A stretch of 64,000 bases of DNA from Cylicocyclus nassatus (GCA_958299035.1 CATQJL010000316.1:18825676-18889675); one strand, 5' to 3'. Positions 21,510 to 34,857 are shown, counted from the stretch's first letter. The notes: generated from the letters alone by a model not told the origin. Numbers and translations are program-made.

Positions 21510-22654
21510 CAGGGTGTCCCAAAAGTATGTACACACTTTTTAATCGTTGATATCTCCCTTCCCATTGTGTCTTTTCCCGCCATTTAAGTATCATCTTATA
21601 TATAAAGCTGAATGTCTGTTTGTCTGTATGTATGTATGTCTGTCTGTCTGTCTGTGTGTACGTATGTTCCGAATAGAAAATTCCATTTCTGAACCGATCG
21701 GGACCAAAGTTGGCACACATACACTTCGGCGGGTGTCATAGGCTACTTTTCGTCATCGATCGATATCGATTTTATCGATTTGCAAAATTTGAGCTACGGG
21801 GCTGGGAGTTGGCACAGGGGGGTAATCGAGCATGCTGATCACCCCCGTGGGGGTAATCGACTCGATTATACCCCTCTGCCAAATTCCAGCCCCCTAGCTC
21901 AAATTTTGCAAAAAATCGATAAAATCGACATCGATCGATAAAGAAAAGTGGACTGTGACACCCGCCGGGGCCTGAAGTGTATGTGTGCCAAGTTTGGTCC
22001 GGATCGGTTAAGAAATGGAATTTTCTATTCGGAACATACGGCGGAGCCGGGTAAGCCAGCTAGTTCTGTATAAGAGGCTCCAACTTAAATTCACAGTATC
22101 GAGCGAATCATTATTCACTTTTCATCACTGTAGGATTACTGTAGGAACTTCGACAAGGCTTTTAGGCCATTGGAACCCATATTCTGCCTCGAAACAAAAC
22201 CAAACAAGCCAAAAAATTTTATACTACGGTAATGGAAGCCGCTGATTTCGAATATGAAACTTCCACTTTACTGTGATGCATCTTTCCAAAGTTATCCCAG
22301 GTAGACCGTAATAACCGAATTCTCAGTACTTATCAGAAATGTGATTGCACCGTCAAAAAAGAAAAGACCCGTAAAAAATTGAATGGTGAAATCAACGTGC
22401 GTGAAAACCCTGTACACAATTTTTTAGATTTTTTGAAAAAAATGTTGTCAGATGGCATATTTCATAATGATTCCACATGCTGGAAATTCTTACCGTAATC
22501 CTACAGTAATATAGAGCGGTCGGTGATTCGATTGATGCTGTAAATCTAAGCTGAAGCCTCCTCTACAGAATGCTACTTGACTGAAAAAAAAGACCCTTTG
22601 GGAAGAAGAGATATTGACGACTGGAAAGTGTGTACCTACCTTTGGGACACCTTG
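21510..22654. mobile_element. TA-flanked MITE split by a nested insertion
   Basis: CAGGGTGTCCCAAAAGTATG begins at 21510 after TA, and the inverted end (GTGTACCTACCTTTGGGACA, then CCTTG) closes at 22654 before TA. Without the ATCGAT palindrome inserted at 21594-22064 the element would be about 675 bases. Tc1/mariner-type by termini and TA target. Confidence 0.8.
21594..22064 (-). mobile_element. ATCGAT palindrome element, short inverted copy
   Basis: This minus-strand copy opens with the complement of the TATATAAGA end and a TGTC microsatellite, and closes with GGCGGAGCCGGGTAAGCCAG, the complement of the other end. It has only one unit per arm around a centre at about 21845. It shows that the 120-base unit number varies between copies while both ends stay fixed. 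Confidence 0.85.
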
Positions 22655-23551
22655 TAGTTCCTCAGTTGCTTCCGCGTTTCAGTTTACTAACAAGGATGTA
22701 GGTAAATATTGTACAATGATTTTCGGAGTGAGATCAGTTTTATGAAACCTTGAATAATCTATATATCCTAACGGACTAGAAGAACTCGTTAAGAAACTGT
22801 TCAATGGGGTAAAAAGGTTTTTCAAGTGTGGCATAAAGCTGATTTGCCCTGTGAACAGCGTTTGACATACATTTTAACATGGCAAAACTGCAGATATCAG
22901 AAATGAGGTCGGGATAACGGAAAAGTACCAAATTTATGCAAATATATGGGACCTAAAGTCCATAGTTGAAACTTCATTACAAATCATAACAGCTTATTAC
23001 AGAAATTGTCTACTTTCGCTATGGCCCACTACCCCTAAAATGGATTAAAGGAGCTCAACATCGTTTCGTCCTTTCTACCATGCCCGAGAAAGTACAGGAG
23101 AGTATTGAACTGACGAATTTCTCATATAAAACGAAATAAAAGCTTGCCTCTTATGAAGTGTGAAGGTATGCAAGTTCGTATCCTGAACTTTTGAACAATC
23201 AAACAGCCGCTAATTACTCTATGTCGTTTCTAGGTCACTTGTTTTGTTTATTTAGATAAGGTAATTATAGTTTATTATTTGCACACTGCTTTTCGCGTAG
23301 TTCTGTATTATGCATCTACCCTTTCAACCTTCTGCAGTCTGTTTTGATTTTCCTTTTGTGTTGTCATTGTCATTGCCGGTTTCAATTTCGAAACCGCTCA
23401 ACCTGCTAGAGGCCGTTTTAATTCAAAGAAATTTACGAAGCACGAATGATACATCATCCACGATAGCGTAACTCGAGATAAAGTACGTTTACAATTGTTG
23501 TAAAGAGAAGTTTTAATGCAATAGCGGTGTGCTCTTTAGAAATGTACACTA
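22655..23551. other. No supported gene
   Basis: AT-rich unique sequence without splice-bounded frames or repeats that I can pair. Confidence 0.4.
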
Positions 23552-23582
23552 TCAGTTATCGCTGCAATACAGTGATTGTGGC

Positions 23583-23747
23583 CTTGAAGTGATTTGCAAC
23601 ACAAGTATCAAAAAATTGTCGTCCAGTTTCATTCTCCTGAAACGCGCGTTGAAATAACCCGCGTAAGTTAAATTTGTGTTGCTCTTTTCAAGCATTTTGG
23701 CAATAGCACGAATATCATCTTCTCGACAAATATCATTATGCAAATTG
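23583..23747 (-). CDS. Possible exon, unknown protein
   Basis: The minus-strand frame contains DICREDDIRAIAKMLEKSNT and then YAGYFNARFRRMKLDD, which reads like real protein. A weak acceptor (TTTGAAAAG) precedes 23747; no strong donor closes it before the stop at 23552. No family recognised and no partner exon found. Confidence 0.33.
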
Positions 23748-24670
23748 TAACCTTTTCAAATCATGATAAAAACTTTAGATTGTCCGGAAAATGATGACAC
23801 ATCTCATTCTACCGAGACAGAGACATCACGAAAAACAATGAATGGGCTATCATTTGATAAAGCAAAACAAGCATCACAAGATGGAGTAGGAATTGCCGGG
23901 AAAATCACGTTCCGCTTAAAGTTTGAACTCAAAAATATAAAAATTTCAAATACCAGAAAAAATTTTCCTGAAATAAGTCAAAAGTGCGAATATGTCGCAT
24001 TTGTTGGATTCTTACGGGGATATGTTTATAACTTTCAAACGTTAGTGATACAGAATTTTCTATCTGAGGGATGAACAGGGCTGCCTTGGCAAAAATATGC
24101 TAAATTTCGTTTTCTTGGTTTTTAGCCATGGGAAAAGCACGAAACTGTGCATATGAGTGCCCGATGTTGAGAATGTGTGCGTGGGCAACTTTAGGGTTCC
24201 TAGGTTTTGAAGGTACAATTTTTTCAAACTTTTCAGGCCTTTAGTGCCTTTTGAAATTTGTCTGCAAAATTTATGCAAATCAAATTTTGCGCAAATGTTT
24301 AGCTTCATCGGAGGGTTTGCTTTGGTCTACCGATTAATCCTGCTATTTTATTTTGTGTGCTTACAATGCCGCAATATTGCGTGATGAAATATGATCATTA
24401 TTTCCCGGGCAACATAATATTTTTATTGTAAGAATACTCCTGCAAATTTGTCGTCATCTCAACTGTCTGCCCTTGAAGCTAATGTTTGATGCAGTGGTTT
24501 GCACTCGAGATCGTTGATACTTCAAAGTATTCATTTACTGCCGAATTTACGATGTAGGGATTAGCTAGTGGAGATCAAAGTATTCGCTCGTTTCTGCCAA
24601 AGACGTTTTCTAAATTGGCTGAGTGCGGTAAGGCGTAGAAAATGTATAGGTATGACAATGAATGACCAAA
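23748..24670. other. No supported gene
   Basis: The plus-strand frame 23763-24074 is polar and has no clear splice sites; otherwise AT-rich unique sequence. Confidence 0.35.
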
Positions 24671-24675
24671 GTTAA

Positions 24676-25052
24676 AGGCAGCGCCCGGGCAAAATTTTGA
24701 ATGAAATTTATTTCGCTTACCTTGGCTTATTCTTCCCGCTGATTCTGAAAATGCAGCTTGGAGGGCATGAGAGCCGAAAACGGACTTTTCCAGAAGCTCT
24801 TGATTTGAATTTTGTCGCCTACCGGCAAGGTTAAGACGCAGAGTCTTTGTGGGACTCTACGTCTTGACTGTGTGCGGTATGCGCACTCTGGCTCCTCGAA
24901 CTAACTCGTCCCGATAACCCAAACGTTCCAGTCGCCACTCTGGAGCGGATTTCTCGCTTCAGAAGCAGATTGGTGCATTGCCAGTTGGGCAAGAGCCTTA
25001 CCAGGACGACGCCCCTGTACTCTACATTTTTGTACCTGCCGGGACGCTGCCT
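24676..25052. mobile_element. AGGCAG-family MITE, copy 2
   Basis: Left end AGGCAGCGCCCGGGCAAAA, right end CCTGCCGGGACGCTGCCT. The left interior resembles the start of the 63307 copy (CTTACCTTGGCTTATTC against CTTACCTGGGCCTATTC). Confidence 0.65.
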
Positions 25053-25175
25053 ATGAGAGATTTGAGATGTTGGTGGGCTACACAATGTGCAAAGCACAAC
25101 TCTAATTAAGACGGGGTAAGGCTATCGTAATCCATGATCGTATAATAAGTATAAGGCAGGTCCCAAATTTTCTCT

Positions 25176-25781
25176 TTAACACGTCGACGACCGCGCCATT
25201 TTGGGCGAAACTCCCACTAACGTCCTTCGCGCATTTGGCCCGTGCATACGCGCGGATGCACGAAAACATTATGTGGGAGTCCTTTTGACGCTTATTCATA
25301 AAACATGTGAACTTTGTTCAGAGATACATGTATATCATAGAGCCTTGTTAGAACTTACACAAATCAAGGTTTTTGCGTGGATTTTCCCTCCCAATAACCG
25401 CGCAATTGCTATATTGGAGGAATTTCTTTTCAAAAAAAAACACTGTAATACCAGGTATTTTTTGCTTGATTCATCCTTTTTTGCTTTCAAAACAGCTTTA
25501 CAGAGTTTTAACCTTCTCGGAAAAACGTAATCAGCATGTGTTTACCTCACCAAAAACCGACTGATTACCCAATTTTGCGGCCCAAACTTCTGAACAGCTG
25601 CCGTGATGCCCTGTGTTCTGTAAGACTATCAGGCCACCAGTATTATTACTGCATAGAATTTACCTTAAAACTTTTCGTTTACACCTAAAAAACTAGCGTG
25701 CATATGCGCGGATGCACGAAAATGCTAAACGGGAGTTAGGGCGTGCATACGCGCGGATGCATACGGTCGTCAACGTGTTAA
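25176..25781. mobile_element. TTAA-flanked MITE with repeated internal motif
   Basis: TTAA at both ends (25176 and 25778) with termini CACGTCGACGACCG and CGGTCGTCAACGTG, the same design as the copy at 44481. The phrase GTGCATACGCGCGGATGCA occurs at about 25241 and 25743 and in near-identical form at about 25699, close to both ends, as subterminal repeats. Confidence 0.85.
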
Positions 25782-25789
25782 TCATTTAC

Positions 25790-27760
25790 TTCTTTACTGC
25801 CCCATGAAATTCATCTCGTTAGCCGAGGCGTCGTATACCGGGACCATCTCTCTCCGGGATTACCTCCAAGACGTTTATGTCGTAGCCTGCTGCATTTGCA
25901 TTTGCAAACGTGCCAACAGCCTTACAGGGATGATGCTTATCACAGATCCGGTGTTTAATTTAGCGGAAGCTTGAAGGTTTAGCAGGCTTATTTGAACTGC
26001 GCGTTTCTTACCTATCAACAGGCTTTACCCCTTCATAGATCTTGAGTCTCAAGCTTGTCGCCCTGCTCATCATATCAGTCAACTCATCCTTCTTTTCGCC
26101 CTGTTTGAGTCCTTTATCCCTCTTGATCTAATTCACTTGAGTGCGTCTATACGGACAGTCTCGTCCAATGTGTCCATACCTTCTACAATTGAGATTTTCT
26201 TTGATTAGTGCTTGCTTTTATTTGAACATAGAGCTTTACTCGCGGTATAGGCTTTTCATTGGGAACGTTTGCTCCTTTCCTTTCCTCCTTCTTCTGTGCA
26301 TGCAAAAGTTCTCGGCTCTTTCCTGCTTGTTCCGGTAACTGTCTTTTCTTCTTCCTCCTTGAGTTCTTCGCTTCCGCGCTTATAGAATTGGTACCTTTGC
26401 TCCCACTTGAGGTTTGTGCTTGCAGCCTCATAGATCCCAAAAATCGCCTCGATTGCTCAGTGCCTAGCGCTAACTGCTCTATAAGCTTCCTGCGGCTCTA
26501 CCTAGTGAATCGCGCTAAGTAGCTGTGTATGTTTTGGCCATCCCCTCAAGTTCTCCATCAAGATTTGCGTGTACTCAAGCGACCTATCCCCTACCGTAGC
26601 GGTAGGATTGGCTTGCCTGCCCAGCCTTTCGAGTACAACACAATATTCTGCCACATTTTGGCCCTCTTTACGTTTGAACTGTCTTAGCCCTGCGAGTGCC
26701 CTGAGGCTTCCCGCTGTTGAGTCATTTGCTAATAATTTCCTCAAAGCTTCAGTTACGCTTCCGAAACCGTATGCTTAACTTCCTCTGGCAGCGCCAAAAA
26801 GGCGCTTTTTGCCCTTCCTTCAAGATGGGCACCCCCATAATTTCAATCAGCATCTGGTCATCCATAATCACCCCTTGGTATTTCCTTTTGAACCTTCTCA
26901 GAAATTCTTCGAAACTCTCGTGTCTGTCCCTCATGCCTTGGCTTGCATGGGCTATCAAGCATTGAGACTGACTTGTCTCCGGCTCGTTCCGCAAATGCTG
27001 CTTTCAGCGCAATCCTGAGGGATCCCTCTCGGTGTCCACGTGGGCCATGGATTGTTCAGTGAGCATTCATAGAAGTTCCATACTGGCTATGGCCCTCTAT
27101 ACTGTTCTGACCTGTATGACTTGCGCCTACATCCACGTTCCCCACCGCGTCTCTCGACCTGTTGAGGACGCTCTTGTGCACTTCTGTCAGCACTTTCATC
27201 ACCTGCACATCAGTATTGAACATCTCGCAAATGTCATTTATCAACTGTATATCTCTTTCCATTGTGGTAATGTTCCCTCAAATCCTCAACTGTTTCGTAC
27301 ACCTCTCGAGCAACAGAAAGCAAAACTGTTCTATGAAGTCACTCATCTGCTTCCACTTCCCCTTAATTTTCTCTAGTTCCTCATTCACCGACTTAGCCTG
27401 CTCCCCTATGATTTTATCAATTTGATCTCTGTACTTTCCCGCTATTCTTGCCTCTTCAGTTTCTCACCTTACCCCTTCAGGCCCTGCTTGAATCTGCCTA
27501 CCCCTATTATCACATCTCTTATCTTTTCCCATATGTTCTCAAGGCTCACCTTTATGTCCTGGACTGCTCCGGCTTTTGCGCCCTTCTTTACACTGCCTCT
27601 GGCGGTGTCAGCTTCCGCCATTTCGACATTGAAATCAATCAATTTGATCTCTTTCCCCACCATAGTCTCCGCTGTGGAATACAACGGTGACTTTCTATCT
27701 ATCGACCGGTTCGGCCCCCATGTAATCCCTTTCGAGCTCGATCAATAGATGGAATGGCTC
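25790..27760 (-). pseudogene. LTR-retrotransposon gag-like region, broken
   Basis: Minus-strand frames in order from 27690 down to 26130 form a gag-like protein broken by several frameshifts. There is an N-terminal helical piece (27684-27469), a second (27262-27056), then segments at 26994-26749 and 26744-26502 including LRQFKRKEGQNVAEYCVVLE and DRSLEYTQILMENLRG, typical of retrotransposon capsid regions. A basic stretch (26440-26183) follows, and finally a degraded zinc knuckle (CRRYGHIGRDCP) near 26200-26150 that seems to lack one Cys. No protease, reverse transcriptase or integrase follows at lower coordinates, so only the 5' part survives. Assignment to Gypsy or BEL/Pao is not possible from this. 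Confidence 0.6.
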
Positions 27761-28990
27761 TCTAGCCTTTCGCCACGAAACCAAAACACAAAATCACGGA
27801 ACAATTTATTTCAACAAAAAAGCAACATCTGTCGTAGATTGGGCCCCCAGCTCCCCACGTCAGTGGATACGGCTCACCTGCATCGGCGTATGGGAGCCGG
27901 GGACCCCCTCCGTGAAACGGTTCACGTCACTTGGGGCGGTAGCTAGCCTGCACTAAATGCTATTGTGCCTGCCACACGGCATAACGCCTGACTCTTAGGG
28001 GCCCTGAGTTACCAGCTCACCTAGTAATAAATGCAGCCTGGGGCGTTGACTCCGTTACACTACTGACACTTGGGGCATTCCATCACCACTTGGCACAGCC
28101 GGCATCGGGCCAGTCTTCTCACGGATCTAACTATCTGGACTGTAGATGATGACGACAAAACATACAACACGATATTACTCGGGGCTGCAGCCGAGCTGCA
28201 GTCCACCGCACCAATCAATAACCACAGGCTATCAACTACCCACCATTTATCCTAAACACAGTCCCTACACTCAAACACAAGGGATGAAAACAACCAGCCA
28301 GCTGTTAAAAACCTAGGGGCCAGCAATATCGGAAACCCCCCGTGGCGGTGTCGCCGGCGTGTGCCAGGCGCGAGCGCGCACGGGGTTACCTCGACTGCGG
28401 GGTTGCCTGTCCTCCATGGCGTGGATGTAGATGACGCGTGAGTTGGGAAAGGCGCTGTATCGATCGATGGCTTGAGACAAAGTTGAAACCCGACCGCTCA
28501 CGATGGCGACAGCAGTGAAGACTGACTACGTGACTTATTTGAACGCTGCGCAGGTGAGAGAGGTGAGAGGCGGGACAGCGCGAGGACGGCGTTTTGGGAC
28601 CCTTCGCAACGCGACGGCGGCTTCCTATAAAGGAAGTCGCGAATCCGCGACAACATCGACAAAAAATAAAATCAAAGAAATGAATGATAGATGGGGTAAA
28701 AGCAGGAAATAACTATCCGGAGTTAGGAGAATTCCTCCAATCGCTCAGCGCCGCTCTATTTATCCTTAAAATACGCGCTCAAACGGTCGCTTGGCGGCCT
28801 TCTCGTAGGTCGCCACTGCTGATCTCCACGACAAAGGTCCCGATTTTTCTCTTTATCCATTTCGACCTTTGTGTAAATGTATACGAAGCGGAGCTTGAAG
28901 GCAATTTTCGGCAACTTCTTCTAGTAGCTATATATACGGGAAACATGTTTTATCACGAGATTTTCTTTAAAGATGAGTGAATGAAGGCGT
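27761..28990. other. Leader or LTR region of the gag element, unresolved
   Basis: This lies upstream of the gag-like frames on the minus strand, where a leader and LTR would be expected. It is more GC-rich than its flanks and has a TATAAA at about 28627. I cannot identify LTR boundaries or a second LTR. Confidence 0.3.
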
Positions 28991-30163
28991 TTGGCAGGGT
29001 AGATAAGCACTGTAAGTGCCTACACCTGTCGGTACGTCTCAACGCCCGTATGGTACAGGACGGACGACCAGTTCAGAAAATAAATCTTCGACAAAAGGTA
29101 ATCTAAGTCTTGGCAGTTTTGCTGCAAGTGACGAAATAATAAACTATCAGGTTGTGTGTGATTTGTTCGCTTTTTTAATTCATTTTTTCTTATCATTTGT
29201 GTGGTGCTCGGAATGCACATGCGCTTCTGTGAGATCCTACCCTGCTCTATTAATTTCTTTGCTTCAATTTGTTAAGTAAAATGGACTAGCAGAAAAGGTA
29301 GTGTGATTATAAAATAATGAAATGCACGCTACCCATACAAAACCAGAGTTACATGAAACATAACGTAGTAGGAAGGATGAAGAAAGTTTTGTCTCGCAAA
29401 TTAAAAAAGGAAGAAAGAGATAAGCTTAAGATGTGGAGTACCTGTGTAATTGATTATTCTGTTGTTTTTTTCGTTATCAAATCTGTTCTACAAATGCTAA
29501 ATTGAGATTTCGCTCCAAAACCAAAAACATTCATTTAATTCTGCTAGACTGCAAATAGTGTAAGTTCATTTGTAGAGCAGTTAGAGCCTTCAACGCATGT
29601 ATACATACTGGATGCTCAATAAAATATTGTGGAGAAACTAAAGCAAATGTGAACAACTCTATACACAACGACCTAATAGATATTGTTCTCATTGCATCAC
29701 TGTGCGACAAGTTGTTTCGTATCGTATCTCATTCATCATTCATTTAGCGAAGGTTGTAGGTACACACCATGTGCTATATACAATATTTCTGCATTTGTTA
29801 AGTTGTCGGATAATTTCTGGTTTTTTTTGTAATACTCTGGAAAATTTCGAAAGCTATGTAGAGTCTTCAAATTTGCTCCATATGTAGGCCACGACAGAGC
29901 GTACACAACGGCATGATTGATGCCGCAACACAGATAGATAGCAAGCTTACGACAACTTTGCAAGCAGACTCGAAATTGTCATGTTTTCCTTGATTCTCTC
30001 TCTGCGTCTAATTGCGTTTTTTCTTTTATGATAGCGCTTTGGTACTGTTAAGCTGTCAAAGACAAGGGTTGAAAAAATAAGAAAATCAAAAATTGTTCGA
30101 AAAAAACTTTTTATGTGCATCATTTGGAATTAAATACAAAGAAGTTGAAAATATTTTTTTATA
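28991..30163. other. No supported gene
   Basis: AT-rich unique sequence; open frames are short and unlike protein. Confidence 0.4.
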
Positions 30164-31033
30164 TTAGGGTGATCACTAAAAAATGGGACACCTAGAGAAT
30201 AAATGTAGATTTCTCAAAAAAGAAAAATGATTAAACTTCCCAATTCTGATAGATGTTAGAATAGATTATTCTGTTTCAGAAAATACCTATATAAGGTCAT
30301 TTACATAACTAATAATTTTATAGTGGCTGAAATGCAAAGTTAGTCACTTTGACAAATTATAAACTTCGAGCAGTATCTGCGCAGTGAAACATGCGAAACT
30401 GTCCAAAGTACTACTGCTGCAATGCGTGAAGGTACAATCACCAGACCCAAGATGGGTTGCTGGTGTAAATTTTCAAATTCAGGAGATATGGCCATTAGCA
30501 GCTCTGAGAACGAAGATACGTGTTATTCAATGCTTTGCAGGTGAACGCATGTTCTATAGGTACCATCTGAAAGAGCTTTTAACGCTCTATCCACCCATAT
30601 GCAGTTTACCTCACATTTTATCTATCTTCGGAAACTACAGATTGAAACTTGATTTACTGGTTTTTGTTGCGCCGAAAAATCGCGATTTTCCAGGTACTTC
30701 GCTTTTTTTACTCAGAAATAGAAAGAAATTCTGTATGTTTCATACACTGTTTGAAAGAGCATGAACAGCTCTTTCGAATGATATATCAATTGCTCTATAA
30801 CTTTGCGGTATGGCAGCGCAAAAATGAGCGAGGTTCAAAAAACCCTGTTCGAGTTCTTCAGGGCGCCACGCGTAGGGTTGTGGGAGAGGAGCGTTGACGT
30901 TTTGCCAGAATAATAGGCGAAGGTAGCTTATATAAGCGACGTTTACGTTGCAGCCTGCTTGTTGTTGATCGAAACAAAAAATCTCAGAATTTGACAAAAA
31001 TCAAGCTGTCCCATTTTTTAGTGATCACCCTAA
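30164..31033. mobile_element. TA-flanked DNA element, 870 bp
   Basis: TTAGGGTGATCACTAAAAAA at the left, continuing TGGGACA, matches the inverted end TGTCCCATTTTTTAGTGATC plus ACCCTAA at the right. TA flanks both sides. The termini resemble Tc1/mariner elements. Internal frames (30384-30764) show no transposase motif. Confidence 0.85.
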
Positions 31034-33867
31034 TATCTTTGAAAAATTTCATGGTTAAATGCAAATGCGCGCAGACATCGCGCACCATGTAGCTTATTTG
31101 AAGGTGTGTAAACATGATTATGCCATCCCTTATATTCGCTAAAAACTATAGACTACACCCTGCACAACTGCTACATCACCCTATGGTAGGACTATAGGGC
31201 GATGTAGTAGACCGGACCGGCCTTAGTTCCTTGTCGGCAGTTTTAAGTTTCTGCTTGTCTACAAATGAGTAAACATAGCGACTTCGAAGAAATATTTAGA
31301 ACGCTGAATTATGACTCAATTTGTAGAAATCATGAAAATTCTAGAGTAACGTGAAGATGCTGATGACAATACAATTATTGCAAAGCGGTCAATTGCATAC
31401 AGGCAAAGCATTCTTACTTTGAGATCATAGAGTTGAAGATGGACCATAAAACAGTGTCACAAATTCTACTGAATTCCAGAGTGGGTAGTAAACCTATCGA
31501 AACGCGCAGTTTGAACTCGAATTCAACTCAGAGTTAAATCTGAGTTAACGCGCACCTTTCAGGAACCAGTAACACCTGCATAAGCAAACAAATTGAGGGA
31601 AAGTGTGATATGGCAGGATACCCAGTAAGTCGTGGTTTATCCCAAATATGGAAGCGTAACGTAACTCGTTCCAGGCAAGAAGCTGTGCGATGAAACGCGC
31701 AGCTGATCTGCGCGTTAACTCTCAGTTTGGTCCGCTCAGGCGCCCGTGAAGCTCAGGGTTAACTCGGAGTTTGGTTAGAGAAAGAGAAATAGTGTGCAGA
31801 TGAAGGGGTGCAGCTAAGAAGCCCTCCGGAGTGCATTTAGTTTTTGGTTTCAGCAAGCATGATGGGGGTACCATGGTGCACTGTTAAGCACAAGATTTTA
31901 CAAATTTGTCAAATTTTTACCCTGGGGTTATTCGAAGCGCTGATCACAACACGATGTTCATTTTTTTTGTCATTCGACCATATGGCGAGGCTGCGGTAAG
32001 GATACGGTAGTTAGGCGAAAGTTACAAAGTTGTTCGAAACATGGTACATTTGAGGTTTATTGGTACACTGATCACGGATGTGACATTCATTTGTGACTGC
32101 GGATTCATTTAGCGGGTTCGCAGCTTTATGGTAACTGAGCGAAAATCACGCATTTGAGTGAAACTTGGTGTGATGTGTTTCTTCGCATGCCAATGCCAAA
32201 TGTGATATTCATCTTTGCTACATGCCCACAGAGCGAGATTGTTGTAGGCTTAGTAGATTGAAAGATTGGAAGATACCACAAAATTAATTGAAACTTGTTC
32301 TGGCTAGTTCGGTGCGCTAATTGCGATAATGATACTCATTCCATAAAGGGGGGAGACGGCCCTTCTGAACCCACCGTCCCCTACAGTAATCTAGAACTAG
32401 GACGCGCGCGCATGCGCTGCGATGACTGCGGACGAGTGCTCCGCGAAGGGCTCGTATTTTCGAAAATCACAACTCCTTTCGTGCGGCTCTTGCCTTATGG
32501 AATGCAAGCCAATCACGCTGATTCCAATCAAACACAGCTACCATCCTCTGAATGTTTGGTATTCTGAGCACTTCCCAGCAGGTATGTTTATGATTTAAGG
32601 GATTTCGAAGTCTTTTCATTTCCATGATCCATAAAAAACTTCTCAAGAATCTCCTTTGAATTCTTTCGAACTTTGTCTTTTTTTGCTTTTTTTCCACTTA
32701 TATCCCTTGTGTGTGCGATCCTTATAACGTCGTGCATCGTCACATCATATTGCTAATGTGAGCTGCTTGGTGTTATCGAGGAATGCCCACGTAATCGAAG
32801 TTTGTTCAACAACTCTTTATAAAGGCCAATTATAACTCAAATTGGTGATCTACGCTAATTCGTTATCAAATGCGTATTTCCTTCTTTTCGGTGCATCTCT
32901 GTAGCTTTCTAAGAAAATCATCATCTCCTTAAAATTCTCATTCCTGGTAAAATTTACGAACGTGCATTTGAAATTTTTACGTTATAAAAAGCATGATGCG
33001 TGCAGCAAAGAAAAGATCGCTACCAAAATCAATCCATGTGGATCACGCTACTAAATGAAGGTGATGCATTTTTATTTGATTGCGTTTTTGATATGAACGG
33101 TTTAAGAAAAACTTCATCTCATCATAAAAAAACGTATGCTTCCCTACTGGCATGCATGTAGTGCACATTTCAATTGAATGTGACTAGATGATGCTGCAAG
33201 GAGGCAAACGTAGGAGAGCAGAGCATGCAATCGAACTAAAAAACAGTAAAATAAGTCGAAAAAGACATTGAAAATGTCTCATAGGTTAAAAACATACCAC
33301 CTTAGAAAGTGGCCGGCGATTTAAGTAGTGTGGAGTAGAGCGAATAACTTAAGTTATTGAATTCTAGGGAATTTGGGGAATTTAGGAATTTTCCAGAGAA
33401 TTACCTCCAGAATCTCATTGTGGAGTAGGTTACCAGCGATGTGAAACTCGTCCGCCTCCGCAGCGCGTCTATTCAGGTCAGCCGCTCGCTCCCGCGAGCT
33501 AGCCAATCATGGAGTGACCTCTAATTAATGCTGACCTCTTATAGCCGTCGCGATTGGGGCAGGTTCAGAAGGGCCTACACCCCATAAAGGGTGGGGGTAT
33601 AGAGCGGCGTTACGGTGGGGGAGGGGGTATAGTAGTCAAGTCAATCACTTAATAGATATAAAATTGGCTGCGCTGAGCACGACCGTATTGCTCATTTCTC
33701 GCTGCAGCGTTGTATAGCATAGAGCTGCGGTAGAGATACGGTAGGTTAACCAAAATTATTCATTGAAAAGTGGCCTGGAGGAGTGATTCGGCGCCTTGAT
33801 CACGAACATCATAGCCAAATAGAAATACCTTTTCCTGAGAGTTTGCTGTGATTATACGGTAGATATG
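31034..33867. other. Intergenic, scattered degenerate repeats
   Basis: A short hairpin at about 31165-31207 (CTACATCACCCTAT against ATAGGGCGATGTAG). A cluster of AACTC.GAGTT-type words occurs at 31505-31770. Two diverged copies of a GCTGCGGTA...GATACGGTAG phrase occur at about 31990 and 33726. No splice-bounded gene; the minus frame at 32467-32697 is basic and unassigned. Confidence 0.35.
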
Positions 33868-33871
33868 TTAA

Positions 33872-34193
33872 AGGCACCGTACACCCAAAATCTCGAATTC
33901 AATGTTTTTGGCGCCTTCAGGCCTTCTGGAAGCCCTGATTCCGAATATGGAGTCGAAAATCCGCGAAACCCCAAAAATCCCTGTTTCGGAACCCTCTGCA
34001 AAAAGCGCAGGCGAGGTAAAGCATGCAAGTGGGCGGGTCGACCGGGGTCGCCCCGCCCACTTTGTTACTTTCGGAGATTTCTCGCTCCAGAAGCAGTCTT
34101 TTGCGGTGAAGCTTGGAGGTTTGCCTGGTATGGAGGCCCACACTAGTATGCGATCATAATCTCGCCAACCTCCATTTTGGGTGGACAGTGCCT
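33872..34193. mobile_element. AGGCAG-family MITE, copy 3, TTAA-flanked
   Basis: Termini AGGCACCGTACACCCAAAA and TTTTGGGTGGACAGTGCCT are flanked by TTAA on each side (33868 and 34194). Inside, two halves are inverted copies, giving mirror-image frames on both strands. Confidence 0.8.
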
Positions 34194-34556
34194 TTAAGAT
34201 ATTCTAGCTTGGAATTTTGTTTAGAGGTCATTTAACGTGCTAAATACGAATATGCCGTTTCTTTTTCGCTGCCGCAACATGCGATGGAGTTGCTCTAGAT
34301 ATATGGCAGACTAACTGGCTAAACTGCTAAAATCGGCCATTGGGTTCGAATATGCTGTCCATTTTCAATGAGATTAAGTAAGTTAGGTGGGCATATGCGG
34401 AAGAAGGGTGGGAAGCTTAGGGTGAGCTGAAACAAAGAAGCAACAAGTAGCATTTTTTGATTTTTACTTCCAAAATTTTTATGGTCCTGTCAACATGAAT
34501 AACCTTTAAAAATTACTTGGAAATTGTTATATTATTCGGAGGTATTCTAAATTCGG

Positions 34557-34684
34557 GTAGAGGAACGAAGGCCGCCAGTTTGAGCCGCCTCTTGCAACCA
34601 ACTGGTCCTGCAGTGTTGTTACATGTCGTTGCAGGACCAGCAGTTCGCGGAGGCGGGCCAAACTGGTGGCTTTCGTTCCCCTAC
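34557..34684. mobile_element. Hairpin MITE, 128 bp
   Basis: GTAGAGGAACGAAGGCCGCC at the left pairs with the complement of GGTGGCTTTCGTTCCCCTAC at the right, continuing inward to CTGCAGGACCAG with a loop of about 15 bases. Confidence 0.8.
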
Positions 34685-34857
34685 CATCTGATTTCGAACG
34701 ACACTCATCCTGAAGATGATCCCTTGTTTTTGTTCATTCAACTGGATGTCGATTTTGCTGAAATTCTGGTTGGATATTCATTTACAAATACTAGATATAT
34801 GTGATTCGAAATTTGAAAGTTAGGTGTTACTAGGGACCTTCAAGGCGGCAATCACAA

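Noticed and set aside
30384..30764. 126-codon frame inside the 870-bp TA-flanked element as a transposase
   Set aside because: No DDE/D motif, no helix-turn-helix and atypical composition; the element seems non-autonomous.
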